A stretch of DNA of 64,000 nt from JAGOUB01 sp964640945 (GTDB taxonomy: Bacteria > Patescibacteriota > Gracilibacteria > Peribacterales > Peribacteraceae). Positions within the stretch are counted from its first letter, which is position 1. Each line of letters opens with the position of its first letter. The stretch spans positions 131,466-195,465 of the forward strand of contig CAZXIV010000001.1 in assembly GCA_964640945.1 (NCBI GenBank), given 5' to 3'. Of this stretch, positions 58,715-64,000 are shown piece after piece. The notes under the pieces are model-generated. The model saw only the letters and a list, made by a program, of their open reading frames with translations, was not told where the DNA came from and made no database searches. The translations under genes were made by a program, and so were the position numbers.

Positions 58715-59591
58715 GGAGCAATGAGGGGAGGACGGCGCGCAGGCCAGGCCAATCGCTCACGTCGGTGGGGGCCTCGATGGGCAAGACGAGATCATGGTCG
58801 TGCAGATCGAGTGTGAGCTCCAGCGTCAGGTTCTTAGACACAGGATCGCTCACCGACCAGCGCACGCGGTGCACCAGGGCCGTCGCGGGGTCGATCCAGA
58901 GTTCACCGTTTGCCTGCATCGCATCCACCGTCGTCTGGAGCGCATCGTCCGCCAGGCGCTCGCCGCGGTTTTCGGCGGCGCGGGAGAGATATGCGCGCAG
59001 TTTCTCAGGATCGACCGTCACCTGGTAGTGCACCACGTTCACGCCCCGAAGCTGGGTGCGACCAAGATCGTCGGTCACGGCCAAAGCGTTCGCCTGCGCG
59101 TCGAGCACCTGCGGCTCGGGGTTCACCACCGTGCCGCTACTACCGCGGATGATGCGCCGCCACTGGCCCGTGGCGGCGGAGCGGAGGGAGGCCGGCAGAA
59201 TCAAATCGATCATCGGGCCGCTCGCCGACTGCAGGCGCAGGTCCACTTCGCCATTCGCTAGGTGGGCTATTTCCGCCTGTACTGTTGCCGGCGAGGTGTT
59301 GTCGCCCGCTCCCAGCTCGCCCTGAAAGGCACCCGCCGCGCGGATGAGCTGGCCGTCGCTCACGAGTGCACCAGAGGCCGTCAGATCACCGGTAACGGCC
59401 AACTGCAAACTCCAGAAACGAACCGACGCCGTCAGGTCGAAGGCAACAGAATGGAGCCCCTGGGTGGTGCGCACCGCCCGCGAGAGAAGCTCGGCCGGGT
59501 CGGGACGGCTCGACCAACTACAGGCCGTGAGGAGGAGCCCGAGAGAAGAAATGGCCAGGATCGCAATCCGACGCCGAACGCTCAGTGGCAT
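58707..59591 (-). CDS. LppX/LolA-like lipoprotein
   Basis: 294 residues from the ATG at 59591, which opens a lipoprotein signal (RRRIAILAISSLGLLLTAC); the longer frame runs through the antisense of the TPM gene and was rejected. The mature part starts PAELLSRAVRTTQGLHSVAFDLTASVRF, followed by ALVSDGQLIRAAGAF and late ELWIDPATALVHRVRW, fitting the LppX/LprG or LolA-like cradle fold that binds lipids. It overlaps the PKD gene, so the pair is an operon. Confidence 0.68.
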   Translation of the reverse strand: MPLSVRRRIAILAISSLGLLLTACSWSSRPDPAELLSRAVRTTQGLHSVAFDLTASVRFWSLQLAVTGDLTASGALVSDGQLIRAAGAFQGELGAGDNTSPATVQAEIAHLANGEVDLRLQSASGPMIDLILPASLRSAATGQWRRIIRGSSGTVVNPEPQVLDAQANALAVTDDLGRTQLRGVNVVHYQVTVDPEKLRAYLSRAAENRGERLADDALQTTVDAMQANGELWIDPATALVHRVRWSVSDPVSKNLTLELTLDLHDHDLVLPIEAPTDVSDWPGLRAVLPSLLHA

Positions 59592-59676
59592 ATCGGCAGT
59601 GAGCATGCCAGAAATACGCCCCTCCTGGCCAGCTGTCGGACGGCAAAGTGGGCGCCGAGCAAGGCCGATCGTGGAC

Positions 59677-60588
59677 TCACCAGCTCGAGCCACCTCCCCC
59701 TCCCCCGGCCGAACCGCCACCGAATCCCGAGAAACCGCCTCCGCCGCCTTTCGACGACCAGCCGCCGGATGGCCCAACCAGCCAACTACTGCCGCGGCGC
59801 CTGGTCTCACCCAGGCCATAACGCGAGACGAAGTAATCGAGGCCGAAGCCTGAGGCCACGAGCAGCGGGATCGGCAACCACCACTGCAGGACGACGGCCA
59901 GGATGGCGCCGGCACCCAAGCCGATCAGGCCGCCGTGCCACCACGATTTCGACTTGGCCATCCAGGCGCCAAAGAAGCGAAAGAGATTGAGTGCCACGAA
60001 CATCGTCACGACCAAGAGAGAAAAGACGTCGGTTTCACCCCCGGCCCCCGCCTCGGGTTTGTACTCGCCACCGATCGCTTCTTTCAGTTTTTGCACGCCG
60101 GCCTGGAGAGCCTCGGGATATTTTCCGTCTTTTAAGAGCGGTTTCATGACATCCTCAGTAATACGGTAGGCCGTCAGGTCGGGCACCGCGCCTTCGAGGC
60201 CGTACCCCACCGAAATCCAGACCTTGCGGTCTTCGTACGCCAAAAGCAGGACGATGCCGTTATCGTTGGTCTGACTGCCCACGCGCCAGGCGCGATGAAT
60301 ATCGAGCGCCGCTTGGCCGATATCGGCGCCTTCCAGGTTTTGGACGGTCACCACCGCGATCTCGTTGCTCGTCTGTTGGCGGTACTCGTTGAGCTCCAGC
60401 TCCAGATCGGCCTGCTGAGCCTCACTTAGCAAAGCGGCTGTATCGGTCACAAAACCGTCGTTGGGTGGCGCCACGAAAGCGGCTTGGGCGGCCGACGGCA
60501 ACCACGCCAGCGCGGCGATCGCGAGAACGAGTGAGAGCCGTGACCTGGCAAGGAAGCGCAGCACGGCTCTCACTCTAGCACAGCTCAA
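59677..60588 (-). CDS. TPM-domain (YgcG-like) membrane protein
   Basis: 303 residues from a TTG overlapping the LemA stop; GTG at 60573 or 60564 may be used. Signal peptide to AQA-AFV, TPM domain (about 40-165: NDGFVTDTAALLSEAQQADLE, NEIAVVTVQNLEG, NDNGIVLLLAYEDRKVWISVGYGLEG), two spans (about 190-245), and a Gly/Ser-rich C-terminus ending in a GGGGGG tract. TPM and LemA genes are commonly adjacent, as here. Role in envelope or photosystem-like repair is not defined in bacteria. Confidence 0.88.
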   Translation of the reverse strand: MSCARVRAVLRFLARSRLSLVLAIAALAWLPSAAQAAFVAPPNDGFVTDTAALLSEAQQADLELELNEYRQQTSNEIAVVTVQNLEGADIGQAALDIHRAWRVGSQTNDNGIVLLLAYEDRKVWISVGYGLEGAVPDLTAYRITEDVMKPLLKDGKYPEALQAGVQKLKEAIGGEYKPEAGAGGETDVFSLLVVTMFVALNLFRFFGAWMAKSKSWWHGGLIGLGAGAILAVVLQWWLPIPLLVASGFGLDYFVSRYGLGETRRRGSSWLVGPSGGWSSKGGGGGFSGFGGGSAGGGGGGSSW

Positions 60589-61175
60589 CGAGTGGAGCTG
60601 GCGGCCTTAAAGTCGAACTGGATCTGGGGCGCATTTTCGGCACCGGCAGTGGCTTCAAACGTCTCCGCTGGAGCAAAGCCGAGGACGCCGGCAATCAGAT
60701 TGCGGGGGAAGGTGCGCACGCCAATGTTGTAGCTCACGACGGCGTTGTTGTAGTCGCGGCGCGCGGTGGCGATACGATTCTCCGTGCCTTCCAATTGCAC
60801 CATTAAGTCGCGGAAGCCCTGGGTGGCGGCGAGCTGCGGATAGCTCTCCACCGTCACAAGCAGGCGTGAGAGGGCCCCCTGGAATTGGTTTGCGGCTTCT
60901 ACCTGGCCGGCTTGGTCGCCCGAGGTTTGGGCCGACATCCACTTTGTGCGGGCAGCGACAATCTCGGTCAGCGTCGTCTGCTCAAAGTCAGCGGCGCCCT
61001 TGACCGTGTTCTGTAAGTTGGGCACCAAATCGAAGCGGCGCTGGAGATCGGTCTGGACCTGCGACCAGGCCAGATCGACGCCTCCACGGAGCGTGATCAG
61101 CGTGTTATAGGAGGACCAAAGCCAACCGCCGAGTACCACGACCACCGCGGCGACGATCCAGAGAGTGCGTGACAT
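60585..61175 (-). CDS. LemA family protein
   Basis: 196 residues. N-terminal anchor (LWIVAAVVVVLGGWLW) followed by the LemA helical domain: YNTLITLRGGVDLAWSQVQTDLQRRFDLVPNLQNTVKG, ESYPQLAATQGFRDLMVQLEGTENRIATARRDYN, VRTFPRNLIAGVLGF. The stop overlaps the TPM gene start (TTGA). Function of LemA is unsettled. Confidence 0.93.
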   Translation of the reverse strand: MSRTLWIVAAVVVVLGGWLWSSYNTLITLRGGVDLAWSQVQTDLQRRFDLVPNLQNTVKGAADFEQTTLTEIVAARTKWMSAQTSGDQAGQVEAANQFQGALSRLLVTVESYPQLAATQGFRDLMVQLEGTENRIATARRDYNNAVVSYNIGVRTFPRNLIAGVLGFAPAETFEATAGAENAPQIQFDFKAASSTR

Positions 61176-61209
61176 AGATGAAGAGGGGGAACAAAAAGAT
61201 GATAGCAGA

Positions 61210-61740
61210 TCAGAGCACGGTGTCGTCGGCTGAAACGTTGAAAATCAACTCCACCGAACCTTCGGCCACCATATGCGACTGAGCCGCAGCCCGGAGCTCG
61301 GCGGCCGTGGGGGGCGTCTCAAACTGGAGCGGCGCATCGAGGCCAAGGACCTGGACCGTATAGCGGTGCAAGCCAGTCTGCGAGCAGGGCGGGTTGTAGA
61401 CCGGGCCCACGGCGCTCTGACCTAGCTCTGCCCCCTCAATCAAGTGGTTGGCCGTCAGCCAGGCGGTACTGGCGGGAGCGTTATAGACCACCCAGTGCAC
61501 ATAGGCGCCGTCAGCCGCGCCGGGCTCTTCGAAAATAAGCGCAATGGATTGCACTGCCTTCGGCACGGCCGCGATGCGGAAACGCAGCGGCCGCGAGCTG
61601 CCCAGGCAGGTAAAGTCACGGGCGATGTGCCCAGTACTATCGGCATCGGGGGCGGTGATGGTGATTGTGGCCGGCGCGCTGCAGCCAGCTAGCAGACAGG
61701 CGGCGGTCGTCGTCGTGAGAAGGGAGCGGAAAGTCGTCAT
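61210..61740 (-). CDS. YbhB/YbcL (PEBP-like) lipoprotein
   Basis: 176 residues. Lipobox LLAGC, then the phosphatidylethanolamine-binding-protein fold: SRPLRFRIAAVPKAVQSIALIFEEPGA..YVHWVVYNAPAS, VGPVYNPPCSQTGLHRYTVQVLGLD. Ligand unknown. TAGGAT ends 6 nt before the ATG, suggesting a leaderless mRNA. Confidence 0.88.
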   Translation of the reverse strand: MTTFRSLLTTTTAACLLAGCSAPATITITAPDADSTGHIARDFTCLGSSRPLRFRIAAVPKAVQSIALIFEEPGAADGAYVHWVVYNAPASTAWLTANHLIEGAELGQSAVGPVYNPPCSQTGLHRYTVQVLGLDAPLQFETPPTAAELRAAAQSHMVAEGSVELIFNVSADDTVL

Positions 61741-61863
61741 GGGTGGATCCTACCCTCCAAGCAGCTCGAAACGGTAGGGTTTTTTGGACCAAGTCGGCCC
61801 GGCGAAACCCACACCGATGCGCGGCGAACGGCGAATCGTTTCACCCGCGCTACACTCGCCTGC

Positions 61864-62742
61864 TCAACTGCCCTCGAGGAAGAGGCGCAGGCTCGCGCCC
61901 CGAAGGCTGGCAATGCGCAGACGCTTCAGCGTCTGAATGTCTGCGGGCCGCTGCGTCCGCCCGCCCCGGATGGCTACGGACGCCACGTACGTCTCGGCGG
62001 CGATGGCCACGCTGGTATCGTCAAAGTGACCGATGGGATAGGCGAAGCTCAAGACCGGGCGGCCGATGAGGCGCTCGAGGACAACCTTGCTCTCGACTAT
62101 TTCCACTCGCTGCTCCTCTTGATTGAGCGTTTGAAGGTCGCGGTGGGTAGCGGTGTGATTGCCGATCTCCACTCGGTCACTGGCCGCCACCGCCAGGAGC
62201 TGCTCGGTACTCAAGTACCCTGGCGTATTCAAAAAATCAGTGACAACGTACAGCGTGGCCTTGGCCCGGTAACGCTCCAAGATGGGCAGCACCGTGAGGT
62301 AAAAGTCCTCGTACCCATCATCAAAGGTGAGCACAACCCGCTTTTGGGCGGGTACTCGTCGCCCGGCCATCAGAGCCGGCACCTCACTGACGGTATAGAA
62401 AGTAAATCCTGCCTCGCTCAGGGCCCTCACCTGGGACTCCAGCTCCTCGGGCGTCACGCCCAGCTGGGCGCGCATCGACTCCGGGTCGGCCGGTGCTGGT
62501 TCCACGTAATGAAACATGATGATCGGTACATCAAGCTCCTGCAGCTCCGACACCGGGATCCTCTCCGGCGCAGGCAATGACTCCGGAGACGGCAGTGCCT
62601 GTACCGTTGTACCGGTGGAAAAGAGCGGCTCTGGCACCAGTGAGGGTGACGCCACGATGGCCGTCGCGGAACAGGCGGCAAGCCAAAGAGCGCCCAGGAG
62701 GGCGGCAGTCGTCAGCGCGGCGGACGGCACGGGAATAGGCAT
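61864..62742 (-). CDS. Polysaccharide deacetylase-family lipoprotein
   Basis: 292 residues from the ATG at 62742 (lipobox LWLAAC; upstream codons rejected). NodB-type motifs: VVLTFDDGYEDFYLTVLP (about 150) and EIGNHTATHRDLQTL (about 210), with the Asp and two His of the metal site. PIIMFHYVEP near residue 65 is typical of the exported carbohydrate esterase 4 group. It probably deacetylates peptidoglycan or surface sugars. Confidence 0.88.
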   Translation of the reverse strand: MPIPVPSAALTTAALLGALWLAACSATAIVASPSLVPEPLFSTGTTVQALPSPESLPAPERIPVSELQELDVPIIMFHYVEPAPADPESMRAQLGVTPEELESQVRALSEAGFTFYTVSEVPALMAGRRVPAQKRVVLTFDDGYEDFYLTVLPILERYRAKATLYVVTDFLNTPGYLSTEQLLAVAASDRVEIGNHTATHRDLQTLNQEEQRVEIVESKVVLERLIGRPVLSFAYPIGHFDDTSVAIAAETYVASVAIRGGRTQRPADIQTLKRLRIASLRGASLRLFLEGS

Positions 62743-62859
62743 AAGGCAGTGGTTGTGACTCTGCACCACTGGAACGCTTGAGAAAATATCACAGGGAAGA
62801 CGGAAATCTAGCTCCACCCATTCAGGCATGGAGCACTTATCCCTTAAAGCCTAGTCCAT

Positions 62860-62902
62860 AAAGCGGTGTCATGGTTCGACTACGCTTACCATGACACGCT
62901 TT
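62860..62902. repeat. Long inverted repeat between divergent genes
   Basis: GTGTCATGGT (62866-62875) is exactly complementary to ACCATGACAC (62888-62897), extended by AAAGC/GCTTT around one bulged base. It lies upstream of both flanking genes, so it is not an ordinary terminator for either. Confidence 0.5.
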
Positions 62903-63055
62903 CCTAGCCTTGAGGGGATATACGCTTACAAAATGGGCACATTACCCGGCAAAACCCACCACTCACGTGCCAAAGGCGCATGAGAAGAGAGGCTCCCACG
63001 GGTTAATATCGTGCCCCGGAGGGTTGATTTAGTGACGCTGCTCGGAGCGTAGATT

Positions 63056-63089
63056 TTGACAGATCTATTGTTATATTTAGATGTATAAT
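63056..63089 (+). promoter_or_regulatory. Possible promoter of the gene at 63157
   Basis: TTGACA (63056-63061) and an extended TGTATAAT (63082-63089). The spacing (22 bp) is longer than ideal, so TGTATAAT may act alone as an extended -10. Confidence 0.4.
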
Positions 63090-63156
63090 AATGAAGGAAT
63101 TGTTTGCCACGGTCTTTACGTTCAACGGCAGTCATACATAGAAAGAGAGAATAACG

Positions 63157-63807
63157 ATGAAAAATACCCGGATGTTCGCCGATGCCTGTTTTGTTATTCA
63201 GGTGATCTGCACGATTCTGTTTGGCGGAGGACAGTTCCTGCGCATGCTCAACACCTCACAGGGTGTAAGCCTGACCTGGTTCATCTTCTGGGAGGCTTTC
63301 CTCTTGCTGAACCTCGTCCTCGCCTTTCGTGCGCACCGGACTCAACCGAGTCGCGTCACCCGTCAAACGATTTGCAGCTACACGCTGTGGACGGTCATGG
63401 TCACCGCCGACCTGACGGTCATGTTTTGGAAAGGGAGCAGTATGTGGGATGCCAACGACACGCTCACAATTATTCTCGGCGGCATGGGAGTTGTACTGAC
63501 TCTGTGCATCGCCCACTACAAAAAATACAGTCTCGGTGATCCGATGGTGAAAGGCTGGCTGGCTGTGTCCTTCAAGGCTATCCCCCAACTCATCATGGCA
63601 TACAAAATATGCTTGGTGGGAGGAGCTGGCCTGGCTGGCCTCACAGTCATGATGGGTCACATCACCGTGCTGACCCGTCTAGGCCAACTCTATGCTTCCC
63701 TTCGGGAAGCTGGCTGGGACAGGAACCGCATCGGTTCAACCCTGAGCGAAACCGCCAACGAAGCCAGTTGGGTGCTCGTCACCATCGCTTGGATCATCTC
63801 CTCATGA
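63157..63807 (+). CDS. Multi-pass membrane protein, PQ-loop-like
   Basis: 216 residues with about six or seven hydrophobic segments. A proline-glutamine pair inside a span (FKAIPQLIMAYKI, about 140) resembles the PQ-loop/SWEET/MtN3 transporter signature, and an earlier half may be a diverged repeat. The ATG has AAAGAGAG upstream. Single gene with promoter and terminator. Substrate unknown; assignment to the PQ-loop group is tentative. Confidence 0.6.
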   Translation: MKNTRMFADACFVIQVICTILFGGGQFLRMLNTSQGVSLTWFIFWEAFLLLNLVLAFRAHRTQPSRVTRQTICSYTLWTVMVTADLTVMFWKGSSMWDANDTLTIILGGMGVVLTLCIAHYKKYSLGDPMVKGWLAVSFKAIPQLIMAYKICLVGGAGLAGLTVMMGHITVLTRLGQLYASLREAGWDRNRIGSTLSETANEASWVLVTIAWIISS

Positions 63808-63823
63808 CTGCCTGAACGTACAG

Positions 63824-63860
63824 AACCCCGAACGCATCATGCGCTCGGGGTTTTCTTTTC
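63824..63860 (+). terminator. Terminator of the gene at 63157-63807
   Basis: AACCCCGAaCGCA-TCA-TGCGcTCGGGGTT followed by TTCTTTT. Confidence 0.85.
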
Positions 63861-64000
63861 CATAACGTTCGACCCCTGGCTTCAAAAGCCACAATAAAAG
63901 GAGACGGGGCAAGACCCAGGGAATCAAAGCCTGACTGGACTGGATCCCGAGTTCAAGAACCAATCCGAACACCTGGGGTGAATCCTCTACCCTCAGGTTC

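Overview
The window looks like chromosome of a host-associated or ultra-small bacterium of the Candidate Phyla Radiation (Patescibacteria). This is inferred, not proven. The grounds are compact GC-rich housekeeping genes mixed with many unrecognised small proteins, a cell-surface set typical of that group (LPATG-anchored DUF11 protein, PKD protein, VanW, LemA, TPM), an oligopeptide-binding protein with no permease nearby, and core genes (dnaK, obg, gap, truB, rplI, secG) scattered as single genes. No rRNA and no CRISPR array was seen. Six tRNA genes are present (Gln-TTG, Val-TAC, Ile-TAT, Phe-GAA, Ala-CGC, Lys-CTT), all with an encoded CCA end.

Layout. 1-11,178 is an AT-richer accessory island ending at the 3' end of tRNA-Gln: a phage terminase large subunit, two PD-(D/E)XK-type proteins, a serine recombinase and a very large DUF4011-type helicase broken by a frameshift. 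11,179-33,470 is mostly core: LPATG surface protein, secG plus peptide-binding protein, bL9, a NUDIX hydrolase, cold-shock protein, MsrB, a Zur-like regulator with a zinc-uptake operon (ZnuA, ZnuC, a YibE/F protein, ZnuB), CCA-adding enzyme, an endonuclease IV-like protein, GAPDH, a LACC1/YfiH-like protein, DnaK under a CIRCE variant, and Obg. 34,360-36,692 holds tRNA-Phe, tRNA-Ala, tRNA-like partial repeats and a short two-unit cassette array. 36,809-43,336 is core again (sigma/anti-sigma pair, NDH-type oxidoreductase, VanW, DsbA). 44,502-55,562 is an 11-kb AT-rich island at tRNA-Lys. 55,699-63,807 is core cell-envelope genes and TruB.

The most unusual feature is the organisation of the two tRNA-linked islands. 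After tRNA-Ala, and again inside the tRNA-Lys island, the DNA is divided into units. Each unit is bounded by a short copy of a tRNA 3' end (CTCCACCA), followed 130-166 bp away by a conserved motif (called X here), then one or more cargo genes, then a conserved terminal segment (called Y here). Cargo includes an OLD-family TOPRIM nuclease paired with a DUF2130 protein, a stand-alone MutS-type ATPase, a DUF6624 protein and several unknowns. A serine recombinase lies directly against tRNA-Lys and its reading frame ends inside the tRNA gene. This resembles an integron-like cassette system that uses tRNA 3' ends, and is offered as a hypothesis.

Regulation. Several housekeeping genes have a -10-like hexamer exactly 6 nt before the start codon, which suggests leaderless mRNAs. 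Other genes, notably a three-member family of unrecognised proteins, have Shine-Dalgarno sites and leaders with large hairpins. A perfect 19-bp palindrome precedes the Zur-like gene, and a CIRCE-like repeat overlaps the dnaK promoter.
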